Assembly: GCA_963750535.1 (NCBI GenBank)
Contig: CAVVRF010000028.1
Location: 1-64,000 of the forward strand
DNA length: 64,000 nt
From: JAKFWF01 sp963750535
Lineage (GTDB): Bacteria; Pseudomonadota; Alphaproteobacteria; Rhizobiales; Hyphomicrobiaceae
Reading direction: 5' to 3'
Shown here: in pieces, positions 18,849 through 27,741 of the stretch
How the letters are laid out: each line of letters begins with the position of its first letter
Numbering within the stretch: the stretch's first letter is position 1
Made by a program: the position numbers and the translations under genes
The notes under the pieces: generated by a model
The model's input: the letters and a program-made list of their open reading frames with translations, nothing else
Told to the model about the DNA's origin: nothing
Databases searched by the model: none

Positions 18849-20710
18849 TCATCGTTGAAAGACGTAAGTCCCGGGCGCATCGGTGATTGGCGCGTAGGTG
18901 CTGCGCTCGCGCTCCCAGCCTCGGCGGCCGCACCTGCTCCTTCGTCGAGTGTGCGGCCAGCCATCTGACCCACTCGGTCCCACCAGGAGCCCATCTTTGG
19001 GGTGGCCAACTCGGCCCATTCCTCCGGTCCCAGGCAAGCGTCGCTTTCTCGTTTCAAGGATACGCGATATCGCCGCCCCGGGCGGCCCGGTTCGCTGACG
19101 ATGCCGGCATTGTGCCCTCCACTCGTCAGAACAAAGGTGACATCGGTATCGCTGAGATAATGGATCTTGTAGACGGACAGCCACGGCGCCACGTGGTCGC
19201 GCTCGGTTCCGACGACGAAGAACGGCGCGCGAATGTTCTGAACCGCGGCGGGGCGACCGTCGACGAGGAAGCGGCCGGCGGCCAGCTCATTGTCGAGATA
19301 GAGGCGTTGCAGGTACTCCGCATGCATTCTGTATGGCATGCGCGTCGAATCCGCGTTCCACGCCATCAGATCATTCAAGGGCCTGCGCCGACCCATGAGA
19401 TAATCGTGGATGTGGCGAGACCAAATCAGATCGTTGGTACGCAGCAGCTGGAACGCACCGGCCATCTGGTCATCGGAGAGATAGCCTCGGTTCCACATCA
19501 TGCTCTCGAGGAAATGCATTTGACTATCGTCGATGAACAGCGCGAGCTCGCCGGGCTCGGTGAAGTCTGTCTGTGCGGCGAGGAGCGTGACGGTCGCCAG
19601 CCGATCATCCCACGCACGCGACATGGCGGCGGCCGCAATCGCAAGGAGCGTTCCGCCCAGGCAATAGCCGGCCGCATGGATTTTCTGGCCTGGCACGATC
19701 GCACGAACGGCATCTAGGGCCGCCATCACGCCCAGGCGACGATAATCATCCATGGTGAGATCGCGATCAGCCGCCGTAGGATTGCGCCAGGATATGCAGA
19801 ACACAGTGAAACCTTGCTCGACCAGATAGCGAACGAGCGAATTACCCGGCGACAGATCAAGAATGTAGTATTTCATGATCCAGGCCGGCACGATCAAGAC
19901 CGGTTCCGGATGTACCGTCGCTGTCGTTGGCGCATATTGGATGAGCTCGATGAGGTGGTTTCGAAAGATGACCTTGCCCGGGGTCACTGCCACGTCGCGG
20001 CCGACAACGAAGCTCTCTGCACCGACGGGCGGCTGCCCCATTGCCATCCGGCTCGAATCCTCGAGCCAGTGCTGGAAGCCCTGGATGAAGTTGATGCCGC
20101 CCGCGGCGACAGTCTGCTCGATCACTTCCGGGTTCGTGAAGGGATTGTTGGACGGGGAGAACACGTCGAGGAATTGGCGCGCGGCGAAGGAGACGACCTC
20201 CTCATGATGAGGTGTGACGCCCGGGACCTCATGTGTCACATTATGCCACCACTGCTCGTGGAGCAGGAACGCCTGCGCCCAAAAGCAGAATGGAAGCTTG
20301 CGCCACGCCTCCGCCGAGAACCGGTCATCGCCCGGCAGGGGCTCGATGCAGTGCGGCGCGCCGGTGCCGTGTGCCGATGCCAGAAGATGCGTCCCGAACC
20401 GGCCAGCTTTGTGCACCGCTTTCCAGGCAAGCTCCATGCGCTTGCCCGGTGCTGCCGCGAGGTGGATGAACCAGTCGAAATAGGCGAGCGTAAGCGAGGC
20501 CGGAGAAAGCCCACCCGTGACTTGAGCGAGCAGCGCCTCGCGCATCCGGTCGATGGCCCTGAAGGCTTCGAGCCCAATGTCCTCCTCAGCGCGCCGCTCC
20601 GGTCCAGCCGCTGGCAATGGTGCTGTCGGCTGCCAAGACGGCGAACGCTCGGCGATTCGATCGGGCGCTTCATGCGCCGGCGTCTGGGTTCTGCTCTTTG
20701 CCGTATCCAT
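18849..20710 (-). CDS. PhaC-like poly(3-hydroxyalkanoate) synthase / alpha/beta hydrolase, frameshift near the C-terminus
   Basis: PHA synthases polymerise hydroxyacyl-CoA onto granules. An N-terminal PhaC domain (about 60-230) precedes an alpha/beta-hydrolase core with the nucleophile box AAGYCLGG (Cys near 350), Asp in VVGTERDHVAPW and His in TSGGHNAGIV, so the catalytic triad is complete. The uninterrupted frame runs on to 18467, giving 749 residues and running antisense through the lrp gene. The genuine-looking C-terminus (PITDAPGTYVFQR, stop at 18849) is in another frame, so one shift around 18900-18960 is likely. Start ATG 20710; a TTG at 20716 with better spacing to GGAG is the alternative. 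It lies 25 bases downstream of a TetR gene, probably its co-transcribed regulator. Confidence 0.8.
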
Positions 20711-20735
20711 GGCCAATGTCCGTCTCCATCGGCGG

Positions 20736-21320
20736 CTAGGAGTGCACTTGGCCGCCGGTTGTGCGCATCAGGCTGGTGAGGCATTGCGCGATGAGGTTCT
20801 CCAGCTCGCCCCCACTCGGCTCGATCAGCGGTTCGAGATGGAGGACGTTCCGCAGAATGCCAACTCCCATCAGGAAAGCGGCGATCAGCGCAGCTCGGCG
20901 TTGGGCTGGTGGATCGAGATGTCGGGCAAGGCGATCGACCAGTTCGTCCTGCACACAAGTGCGCAAAACGCGGGTGGCTTCGAAACTCGATAGCGATCGG
21001 ATGATGATGTCCATCGGCTCGATTTCTTCCGACGTCTCACCAAACTCGGTAACGAGCCGCCGCGCAAGGGCGGTAGACAAGTTGCTGGCTTCTCCCTCGG
21101 CAAATCGCCGCGCCTGCAGGGCGACCTGGATGGCTTCGGCAAAGAGCTTCTCCTTGGAACCGAAGCAGCGATGCACGTAGGCGACGTCGACGCCGACGTC
21201 GCCCGCGATATCGCGAAGTCTCGTCGCCTCGTAAGAATGATGCGAGAACCGGCGCAGGGCCGCCTTCAATATGCGATCGCGCGTCCCGGTCGTTGGCTGT
21301 TGCGCGGGATTTCGCGCCAT
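20736..21320 (-). CDS. TetR/AcrR-family transcriptional regulator
   Basis: 194 residues. The N-terminal HTH spans RDRILKAALRRFSHHSYEATRLRDIAGDVGVDVAYVHRCFGSKEKLF (residues 14-60); the ligand domain is variable. It is first in a two-gene unit with the PhaC-like gene and probably autoregulates it. Its upstream region holds a 6-4-6 inverted repeat and an FNR/FixK-like box shared with the divergent peroxiredoxin gene. Confidence 0.88.
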   Translation of the reverse strand: MARNPAQQPTTGTRDRILKAALRRFSHHSYEATRLRDIAGDVGVDVAYVHRCFGSKEKLFAEAIQVALQARRFAEGEASNLSTALARRLVTEFGETSEEIEPMDIIIRSLSSFEATRVLRTCVQDELVDRLARHLDPPAQRRAALIAAFLMGVGILRNVLHLEPLIEPSGGELENLIAQCLTSLMRTTGGQVHS

Positions 21321-21377
21321 GGCGTCCTCGCACGTTCAATGCAGACCCAACCAAAATGAAGTTTGCCACTTTCAGCA

Positions 21378-21402
21378 GTCAACAGTCGTTGACCAGGATC
21401 AA
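21378..21402. promoter_or_regulatory. overlapping inverted repeat and FNR/FixK-type box
   Basis: GTCAAC-AGTC-GTTGAC (21378-21393) is a perfect 6-4-6 repeat. Overlapping it, TTGACCAGGATCAA (21389-21402) fits the FNR/FixK consensus TTGA-N6-TCAA exactly. Both lie in the 262-base region between the divergent TetR-phaC and peroxiredoxin genes. An oxygen-responsive CRP/FNR regulator and the TetR protein could compete here; this is inferred from pattern and position only. Confidence 0.6.
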
Positions 21403-21582
21403 CGCGCCGCGCGAGAGGCTTCGCTTGTTGTTTCAATAATCGGCATTTTCTCTCATGGATGAGCGGTGCCATGATTGATCCGCGCTCTTGAGCTCGAATT
21501 GCCTCGGGGTCAGCAAGGCGCTAGTCTGGCGGCAGCGGGAACTGCATGGATTCTCGTCGGGCCCAGCACCATGGAGATCGAG

Positions 21583-22239
21583 ATGGCATTGCGCATCAAT
21601 GACGAGGCACCCAACTTCACGGCCGAGACGACGGCGGGGCCGATCACATTTCATGACTGGATCGGCGACAGCTGGGCGATCTTCTTTTCCCATCCAAAGG
21701 ATTTCACCCCCGTCTGTACGACCGAACTTGGCTACATGGCCGGGCTCGCTGGCGAATTTGCCAAGCGGAACACGAAGATCATCGGCATTTCGGTCGATCC
21801 GATCGACAGTCACACGAAGTGGAAGCAGGATATCAAGGACGTGACCGGTCACGACGTTTCCTATCCGCTGATTGGCGATCCACAGCTCAAGATCGCCAAG
21901 CTCTACGACATGTTGCCCGCGAGCGCGGGAGACAGCTCCGAGGGACGCACGCCCGCGGACAACGCAACAGTGCGCTCGGTGTTTGTGATCGGGCCCGACA
22001 AGAAGATCAAACTCTCGCTCACCTACCCGATGACGACTGGGCGGAATTTCGACGAGATCCTGCGCGTCATCGATTCAATGCAACTCACCGCCAAGCACAA
22101 AGTGGCGACGCCAGCGCAATGGAAGCCGGGCGACGACGTGATCATCACGGCCGCCGTTTCTGACGACGAGGCCAAGGCCAAGTTCGGTGACTTCAAGAAG
22201 GTGAAGCCATATCTGCGAGTCACCAAGCAGCCGAAATAA
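21583..22239 (+). CDS. 1-Cys peroxiredoxin (Prx6 subfamily)
   Basis: 218 residues. The catalytic site is F41-TPV-C45-TTE; no second cysteine occurs in the protein, so it is a 1-Cys enzyme relying on an external thiol. The long C-terminal domain (ATPAQWKPGDDVIITAAVSD...VKPYLR) is diagnostic for Prx6-type enzymes. It reduces hydrogen peroxide and organic hydroperoxides in the cytoplasm. The start at 21583 (MALRINDEAPNF) follows GGAGATCGAG; longer starts at 21475 and 21571 are less typical. It stands alone and ends at a hairpin terminator. Confidence 0.93.
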   Translation: MALRINDEAPNFTAETTAGPITFHDWIGDSWAIFFSHPKDFTPVCTTELGYMAGLAGEFAKRNTKIIGISVDPIDSHTKWKQDIKDVTGHDVSYPLIGDPQLKIAKLYDMLPASAGDSSEGRTPADNATVRSVFVIGPDKKIKLSLTYPMTTGRNFDEILRVIDSMQLTAKHKVATPAQWKPGDDVIITAAVSDDEAKAKFGDFKKVKPYLRVTKQPK

Positions 22240-22271
22240 TAACCCCGGGCGGTCCCGCATCGCCGCCCCTT

Positions 22272-22298
22272 CCGGTTGCGGCCCGCGGTCGCAACCGG
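22272..22298. terminator. bidirectional hairpin between convergent genes
   Basis: CCGGTTGCG and CGCAACCGG form a perfect 9-bp stem with a 9-base loop, squeezed between the peroxiredoxin stop (22239) and the convergent AraC stop (22300). A short T-containing tail (CCTATTG) follows. Position and symmetry suit a shared terminator. Confidence 0.7.
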
Positions 22299-22299
22299 C

Positions 22300-23244
22300 C
22301 TATTGCCCCGATCTCCATCTGGCCGGGCTTTGACCGACCAGCGCCTTGAAGGCTCGGCTGAACGAGGCGACGTCTTGATAGCCGACGGCGCTTGCGATTT
22401 CTGCCAAGTGTTGGTCGGTCGAGCGTAGACGTTGGCAGGCAATCGTCATGCGCCAGTTCGAGACGTAGGCCATGGCGCTTTGGCCAGTTACTTCGCGAAA
22501 TCGTGCGGCGAAGCGCGACGGCGACATGGCGATCGTCTGTGCCAGTGCGGCAACCGTCCAAGGTGCGCCTGGATTCCCGTGCAGATGCGCCAGGGCTGCC
22601 CCGATCTTCGGATCATCGAGCGCCTTGAACCAGCCCGACGCCATCGCACCCGCGCTCTTTCCGTAGGCGCGGATGGCTTCCGCGAAGAACACCTCGAGCA
22701 TCCGCGATGCAACGAAACTGGTCGGGCCCTTGGCAACCTCGATGCCAAGCATTGCAACTGCATGATCGAGGAGCGGACTGACATCTGGCCCGGCAGTCTT
22801 CACCTTCAGGATTCTAGGAAGTGCCGATAGCAATGGATTGAGCGGGTTACTGCGCAACTGGAACACGCCGCAGATCATCTCGGTCTCGCCGGATGGCCGG
22901 GCACTTGATTGCGGCACTCGATTGGCAAGAACATCCGCGAGCGAGACGGCGACGGCACCGGTGCCGAATGACATCCTATGCGCTGCACCACTTGGACAGA
23001 TTGCGACCTCGTGCGTGCCGATCCGCTCCGGCTTTCCGCCGGCATACTGCAGATCGAACGCGCCGTCGCGCACAAGGTGGAATGGTACGACCCGCACGTC
23101 GCGGGCGGCGTTCAGGGCCGGTCGAAGGACGCTCTCATCGGGAATGTCGATAGCCCAAGGCGGCGAGTAGCGCTCGTGCAGTAGCACGCTGGCGCTGATC
23201 CTCAGGTCTTCGAGGGCATCGTTGAAGGGCGCGTCCGCAGGCAT
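22300..23244 (-). CDS. AraC-family transcriptional regulator (cupin-type sensor domain)
   Basis: 314 residues. The N-terminal part (HERYSPPWAIDIPDESVLRPAL...VVPFHLVRDGAFDL) resembles AraC cupin_6 sensor domains. The C-terminal double HTH reads WTVAALAQTIAMSPSRFAARFREVTGQSAMAYVSNWRM, then LAEIASAVGYQDVASFSRAFKALVGQSPARWR. The divergent MAPEG gene 150 bases away is the likely target; a long inverted repeat lies between them. Confidence 0.9.
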   Translation of the reverse strand: MPADAPFNDALEDLRISASVLLHERYSPPWAIDIPDESVLRPALNAARDVRVVPFHLVRDGAFDLQYAGGKPERIGTHEVAICPSGAAHRMSFGTGAVAVSLADVLANRVPQSSARPSGETEMICGVFQLRSNPLNPLLSALPRILKVKTAGPDVSPLLDHAVAMLGIEVAKGPTSFVASRMLEVFFAEAIRAYGKSAGAMASGWFKALDDPKIGAALAHLHGNPGAPWTVAALAQTIAMSPSRFAARFREVTGQSAMAYVSNWRMTIACQRLRSTDQHLAEIASAVGYQDVASFSRAFKALVGQSPARWRSGQ

Positions 23245-23250
23245 GCATCA

Positions 23251-23294
23251 GTCGCTTCTGCAATAATGGCAGTTGCTATCATCATAGAAGCGAC
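23251..23294. promoter_or_regulatory. inverted repeat in the araC-MAPEG intergenic region
   Basis: GTCGCTTCT (23251-23259) and AGAAGCGAC (23286-23294) are perfect 9-base inverted arms 26 bases apart, the first arm only seven bases before the regulator start. Two half-sites on one DNA face are plausible for an AraC-type protein controlling itself and the divergent gene. Confidence 0.55.
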
Positions 23295-23394
23295 CACCTG
23301 AAAACACTATTCCTTTCGTCGGGTAGCTGGGCTGGACGCGACGTCGTCAAGCGCAGCGCCCGTCCGAGTCACACCCAATGCCCGAGGGACTACC

Positions 23395-23802
23395 ATGGCC
23401 GCCGTTTCACCTGAAATCCTCTACACGACGCTCACCACAGCCTTCACTGGCATCATCTGGATGCCGATCATCGTCAACCGCCTGGCGGAGATGGGGCTTT
23501 GGAAGGCGCTCAGCAATCCTGAGCCGGATGTGCGCCCGCACGCCCACTGGGCGTACCGGATGACCCATGCGCATCGTAATGCGATCGAGAACCTGGTGGT
23601 GTTCGCGCCTCTGGCTATCATCGTGCACGTTCTCGGGCTCGGGTCTCCCCTGACCGCAGCGGCAGCGGCGACCTTCTTCTTTGCGCGCGTTGCGCACCTG
23701 GTCATCTATACCCTCGGCGTCCCGCTGCTTCGCACGATCGCGTTCGCCATCGGCTTCCTGTGCCAGATGGTTCTAGCGGCGCGCGTAATTGGACTGGCCT
23801 GA
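23395..23802 (+). CDS. MAPEG-family integral membrane protein
   Basis: 135 residues with four predicted helices. The signature lies in the loop between helices 1 and 2 and the start of helix 2: AHRNAIENLVVFAPLAII, the conserved N-x(2)-E-N-x(5-6)-F region of MAPEG enzymes, then FFFARVAHLVIYTLGVPLLRT. Eukaryotic relatives are microsomal glutathione transferases; bacterial ones are mostly uncharacterised. The ATG at 23395 follows CGAGGGA. A divergent AraC regulator probably controls it. Confidence 0.87.
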   Translation: MAAVSPEILYTTLTTAFTGIIWMPIIVNRLAEMGLWKALSNPEPDVRPHAHWAYRMTHAHRNAIENLVVFAPLAIIVHVLGLGSPLTAAAAATFFFARVAHLVIYTLGVPLLRTIAFAIGFLCQMVLAARVIGLA

Positions 23803-24076
23803 TCCAACAGGGCCAATGAAGGCGGTCACATTCTGCTATCTCTTGAGACCGCCACTTTCTGGAAGATCCAGCTGCCTTCCTCGCGTTTCGATACGCGGGG
23901 ACCATGGCCGAGCATCTGACAGGACTCACTCGTAGCGGAATTCCAGTTCCGGACTGTGCGGCGACAAGGCGCGGTTCAATCACAAGTCGAGATCCAAGAG
24001 GTTACGACCGAGTTGTGTCCGATGGAACGCGCGCTGCGATTGGCACGTTTACCTGTCGCCTCGCGCGGTTCGTATC

Positions 24077-25543
24077 ATGACACGCCCGGTCACATCGATG
24101 AGTGGCAAGCTCGAGTCAGGCGCGGTAATCGCGACTGACATCCCCGCACGCCTCGACCGGCTTCCGTGGGGCCGCTTTCACACGCTGGTCGTTGCCGCGC
24201 TCGGCATCACCTGGATTCTGGATGGACTAGAGGTGACCCTAGTCGGCGCCGTTGCCGGAGCTCTCAAGCAAAGCCCTGTTCTCCGCTTCACCAATATCGA
24301 CGTCGGCATCGCCAGCAGCGCCTATATCGCGGGAGCAGTCGTGGGCGCACTGTTCTTCGGTTGGCTCACCGACCGGCTCGGCCGCAAGAAGCTATTCTTT
24401 GTCACGCTGAGCATCTATCTGGCGGCCACCGCAGCGACCGCCTGCTCCTGGAATCTCTGGAGCTTCGTCTTGTTCCGCTTCATCACCGGCGCGGGCATCG
24501 GCGGCGAATACGCGGCCATCAACTCGACGATCCAGGAGCTCATACCGGCGCGCGTCCGCGGCTGGACGGATCTGGCCATAAACGGCAGCTTCTGGCTGGG
24601 CGCGGCGATGGGCGCCATCGGATCAATTGTGCTCCTCGATCCGACCCTGCTGCCTGCCGATGTCGGTTGGCGCGTGGCGTTTGCCACCGGTGCGGTCTTG
24701 AGCGCATTCATCCTGTTCTTGCGCCTGTGGCTTCCCGAGAGCCCGCGCTGGCTGGTCACTCACGGCCGCTCCGCCGAGGCCCAGGCACTCGTCGCGGCCA
24801 TCGAAGTCCGATTTCGCCAAGAGGGCCACGTTCTGGAAGCCGGGCCGTTTCCCAAGATCCGGCTCAAAGTGCGCTCCCACACGCCGCTCCGAGAGGTTGC
24901 GTCTACGCTCTTGAAGTCACAACGGCGCCGTTCGCTGGTGGGACTGAGCCTCATGGTGTCGCAGGCATTCTTCTACAACGCCATCTTCTTTACCTACGCG
25001 CTCATCTTGACGGACTTCTACGGCATCCTTGCCAATCAGGTCGGCTGGTACATCCTGCCTTTTGCCGCGGGAAATTTCCTCGGTCCGGTGCTCATCGGCC
25101 GGCTGTTCGATACACTCGGCCGGCGGCCGATGATCACCTTCACCTATGCGATCTCGGGCCTGCTGTTGGCCGCAACCGGCTATCTCTTCGCGGAAGATCT
25201 TGTCTCGGTGCGCACGCTGACCGTCGCATGGTCGGTCATCTTCTTCTTCGCGTCCGCAGCGGCGAGCGCCGCCTATCTTACCGTGAGCGAGACCTTTCCG
25301 CTGGAGATCCGCGCCCTCGCCATTGCGTTCTTCTATGCGATCGGCACCGGTGTCGGTGGCGTATTCGGCCCCTGGTTGCTGGGGTACCTGATCGAGACCG
25401 GCTCGCGCCACAGCGTGTTTGCCGGCTACCTGCTGGGAGCTGTGTTGATGATCGCCGCAGCAGCCGTCGTGGCGCGGTGGGGCGTTGCCGCCGAACGCAA
25501 GCCGCTGGAGGCTGTTGCACGACCGTTGGCATCAGCCGACTAA
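24077..25543 (+). CDS. MFS transporter (metabolite:H+ symporter / sugar-porter type)
   Basis: 488-residue, 12-helix inner-membrane carrier. Motifs: the charged first helix (LDGLEVTLVG), loop 2-3 GWLTDRLGRKKLFF, FRFITGAGIGGEY in helix 4, PESPRWLVTHGR at the central loop, and a second GRLFDTLGRRPMI in loop 8-9. These place it with transporters for organic acids and sugars. The ATG at 24077 is used; the ATG at 24098 (MSGKLESG) is possible, and neither has a strong ribosome-binding site. The 274 bases upstream hold no recognised gene. Substrate unknown; no enzyme is encoded with it. Confidence 0.88.
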   Translation: MTRPVTSMSGKLESGAVIATDIPARLDRLPWGRFHTLVVAALGITWILDGLEVTLVGAVAGALKQSPVLRFTNIDVGIASSAYIAGAVVGALFFGWLTDRLGRKKLFFVTLSIYLAATAATACSWNLWSFVLFRFITGAGIGGEYAAINSTIQELIPARVRGWTDLAINGSFWLGAAMGAIGSIVLLDPTLLPADVGWRVAFATGAVLSAFILFLRLWLPESPRWLVTHGRSAEAQALVAAIEVRFRQEGHVLEAGPFPKIRLKVRSHTPLREVASTLLKSQRRRSLVGLSLMVSQAFFYNAIFFTYALILTDFYGILANQVGWYILPFAAGNFLGPVLIGRLFDTLGRRPMITFTYAISGLLLAATGYLFAEDLVSVRTLTVAWSVIFFFASAAASAAYLTVSETFPLEIRALAIAFFYAIGTGVGGVFGPWLLGYLIETGSRHSVFAGYLLGAVLMIAAAAVVARWGVAAERKPLEAVARPLASAD

Positions 25544-25688
25544 CCTTCAACCAACGAGTTGCTCAATCTGCCGCGCCGCGATTTCGGCGCCGAAGCACGT
25601 CGCGCTCATGGTCGAGAAGAACGTGCCTCGCCGATCCGCCGTCCTGTCTCGTGCGCCGGCACCTCGGCTTGCCTCACCAAGGTGTGCG

Positions 25689-26141
25689 TTAGCGGGCGAG
25701 CGTGTGGCTCACGACGGTGTCCTCGGGCCCCAGCACGCGCCCGTCCTGCGAACGAAGCTCCAGTCTGCGTACGGGAAGCTTATGCTTCGTGTCGACCAGG
25801 AGCACGTGTGGCTCGTCGGGCGCGAAAAAGAAATCTTCCCCCCATTGTCGCAGCGCGACCAGGAGGGGGAAGAGGCCTCGTCCCTTTTCGGTCAACACGT
25901 ATTCCTGGTACGCGCTGCCGTCGGATGCTGGAACGGTGTCCAGAATGCCGTGATCGACCAGATTGCGCAGCCGCGCCGATAGGATGTTCTTGGCCAGGCC
26001 AAGGTTCCTTTGAAACTCGCCGAAGCGGCGCAGTCCATCGAATGCGTCCCGGACGATGAGCAAGGACCACCAGTCGCCGATTGCATCCAGGGGCCTCGCT
26101 ACCGGGCAGCCGGCATCCTTGTGACTGGTCCGCTTGGCCAC
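25689..26141 (-). CDS. HxlR-family transcriptional regulator
   Basis: 150 residues. The winged-helix core (CPVARPLDAIGDWWSLLIVRDAFDGLRRFGEF, then NILSARLRNLVDHGIL, and YVLTEKGRGLFPLLVALRQWGE) is textbook HxlR. The start is a GTG at 26139-26141 preceded by GGGAG. It faces the alpha/beta hydrolase gene across 350 bases that contain a perfect inverted repeat, its likely operator. Confidence 0.9.
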   Translation of the reverse strand: MAKRTSHKDAGCPVARPLDAIGDWWSLLIVRDAFDGLRRFGEFQRNLGLAKNILSARLRNLVDHGILDTVPASDGSAYQEYVLTEKGRGLFPLLVALRQWGEDFFFAPDEPHVLLVDTKHKLPVRRLELRSQDGRVLGPEDTVVSHTLAR

Positions 26142-26326
26142 TTCGATCTCCCTTTACCGGCTTATGGACACCATCGGGCATCGCACGGCGACGAGTGGGG
26201 CCGCATCCGCATCGGCGGCGCGACCGATGCCCGGACACTCCTGCGCGAATTTCGCCGGCAACACCCGTCCGGCAGGAATTGCGCGCCTTTCTAGTTGCAA
26301 CATAAAACCTACCCTGCTATCGAACA

Positions 26327-26349
26327 ACTGGTTTTATAATGAAACCAGT
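26327..26349 (+). promoter_or_regulatory. candidate HxlR operator enclosing a consensus -10 box
   Basis: ACTGGTTT and AAACCAGT are perfect 8-base inverted arms separated by TATAATG. The spacer holds TATAAT (26335-26340), a perfect -10 hexamer for the rightward hydrolase gene, so a bound repressor would block it. The rest of the 351-base region (26142-26492) shows no gene. Confidence 0.65.
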
Positions 26350-26492
26350 CGGCCACGTCTCATTCGAGGCGCTCGCCGCCATGGATCGAAGGCTTGGACG
26401 CCACAATAGGGGTGGCCGCGCCCTTCCGGTCGCGGTGGCTTTCGGCGCGCGAGGGACGCGTGTCGGCGGCTAGGAACAGAGGAGCACTCAAG

Positions 26493-27413
26493 ATGATCAA
26501 CCCAGAAGAAACGTTCGATGGCAGCTTCCCGTTCGCACCGCATTTCACCGAGTCCCCGGGCTTCCGCATGCACTATGTCGACGAGGGACCTCGCGATGGC
26601 GAAGTCGTGCTCTGCCTTCACGGCGAGCCGACCTGGGCTTACTTGTATCGTCATCTGGTGCCCACACTTGCCCGGACCCATCGGGTGGTCGCTCCCGATC
26701 ACATGGGTTTCGGAAAAAGCGCGACGCCGCCGGACCGCAGCTATTGGCTGCAGGATCACATCGACAATCTGGAGCGCTTCGTTCTCGCGCTCGATCTGCG
26801 CGACATCAGCCTCGTGATGCATGATTTTGGCGGCCCGGTCGGCATGGGGTTGGCGGCCAGACACCCGGACCGCATTCGGCGGGTGATCTCGGCCAACGGC
26901 CCCACGCCGTTCGGCCAAGCGGATCTGTTCGAGCGCCTGACGGCGAATATCGCTGTCTCGCCCTGGTTCCAGTGGGTCGTAAAAGCCGAGAAGGAGGGCA
27001 GTCTCGAAACGGTGCTGGGTCACCTCGGCTTCAACATCCTGAGCACGCTCAAGCTGAACGGCTTCGAGAACAATGCAGTGATCAGCGACGCGTGGCTGTC
27101 GGCTTACGGGGCGCATTTTGCGAGCCCCGCCGACTGTCTCGGAGCCATCGGCTGGGCCAAGGGCCTCGCCATCGGGGCGCACCGCTTCGAGACACCCGAC
27201 GCGGCGGCGGACCGGGCAATCCGGGCCAAGCCGGCACTCGCCATTTGGGGCGAAGCGGACCGTACGCTTCGGGCGGAGCATTTCCTGCCGCTCTTCGCCG
27301 AGCTCTTTCCGTCGGCGCCTATCCATCGGCTGGCGGGGGTTGGCCATTATTGTCTCGAGGATGCACCGGGCGAAGTCGCGTCCCTCGTCACCCACTTCAT
27401 TCGGCGGACATAG
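26493..27413 (+). CDS. alpha/beta hydrolase, haloalkane-dehalogenase-like
   Basis: 306 residues. The N-terminal HGEPTWAYLYRH (residues 44-54) matches DhlA-type dehalogenases. The nucleophile elbow reads MH-D111-FGGPVG, with Asp in place of Ser, as in dehalogenases and epoxide hydrolases; the acid is D256 (WGEADRTLR) and the base H285 (GVGHYCLE). In characterised dehalogenases the residue after the nucleophile is the halide-binding Trp; here it is F112, so halide stabilisation, and thus true dehalogenase activity, is doubtful. The ATG at 26493 follows GAGGAGCACTC; the open frame extends 33 codons upstream without family similarity. Probably controlled by the divergent HxlR protein. Confidence 0.8.
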   Translation: MINPEETFDGSFPFAPHFTESPGFRMHYVDEGPRDGEVVLCLHGEPTWAYLYRHLVPTLARTHRVVAPDHMGFGKSATPPDRSYWLQDHIDNLERFVLALDLRDISLVMHDFGGPVGMGLAARHPDRIRRVISANGPTPFGQADLFERLTANIAVSPWFQWVVKAEKEGSLETVLGHLGFNILSTLKLNGFENNAVISDAWLSAYGAHFASPADCLGAIGWAKGLAIGAHRFETPDAAADRAIRAKPALAIWGEADRTLRAEHFLPLFAELFPSAPIHRLAGVGHYCLEDAPGEVASLVTHFIRRT

Positions 27414-27664
27414 CGGATAGCGGTTCTTCGGGGAGCCGACTGCTCGCCGAGACGCGCCCTTCGGAGCAACTCGGCGAGCGGAAAGCAAGTGCACGCGGGG
27501 AACCGATTCTAATATGTCCGAGTGGTTTTACTTCAAAACTCAATGGCCGGGCTGACTTGAGCGCGTAGAGAGCCGTTGTCTTGGATAAATGGGCGCGGGC
27601 GGCTCAGGCTGGAAAATTGCAGTTACTGTTCGCTTGCTGGCGGGCGGTTCAGGTTGTCAGACCT

Positions 27665-27677
27665 GTATGCAGCATAC
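27665..27677. promoter_or_regulatory. GTATGC-type operator 1, upstream of the PdxA-family gene
   Basis: GTATGC-A-GCATAC is a perfect 13-base palindrome 64 bases before the start at 27742. Near-copies (11 of 13 matches) precede the genes at 33460 and 35009. The shape suits a FadR-subfamily GntR protein, and one is encoded at 35009. The remaining 27414-27741 interval has no other recognised element. Confidence 0.7.
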
Positions 27678-27741
27678 TTGACGGCCCGGGCGGCGGTGCC
27701 TACGTTGCCAGCACTTTACGGCCAGATGCTAGCGAGCCCCC

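Noticed and set aside
24166..25692. 508-codon frame overlapping the MFS gene in a second plus frame
   Set aside because: Composition is Arg/His-rich, typical of a shadow frame; the overlapping 24077-25543 frame encodes an unmistakable 12-helix transporter.
26334..27494. 386-codon minus-strand frame over the alpha/beta hydrolase
   Set aside because: It is the antisense shadow of a gene with a full catalytic triad, operator and ribosome-binding site.
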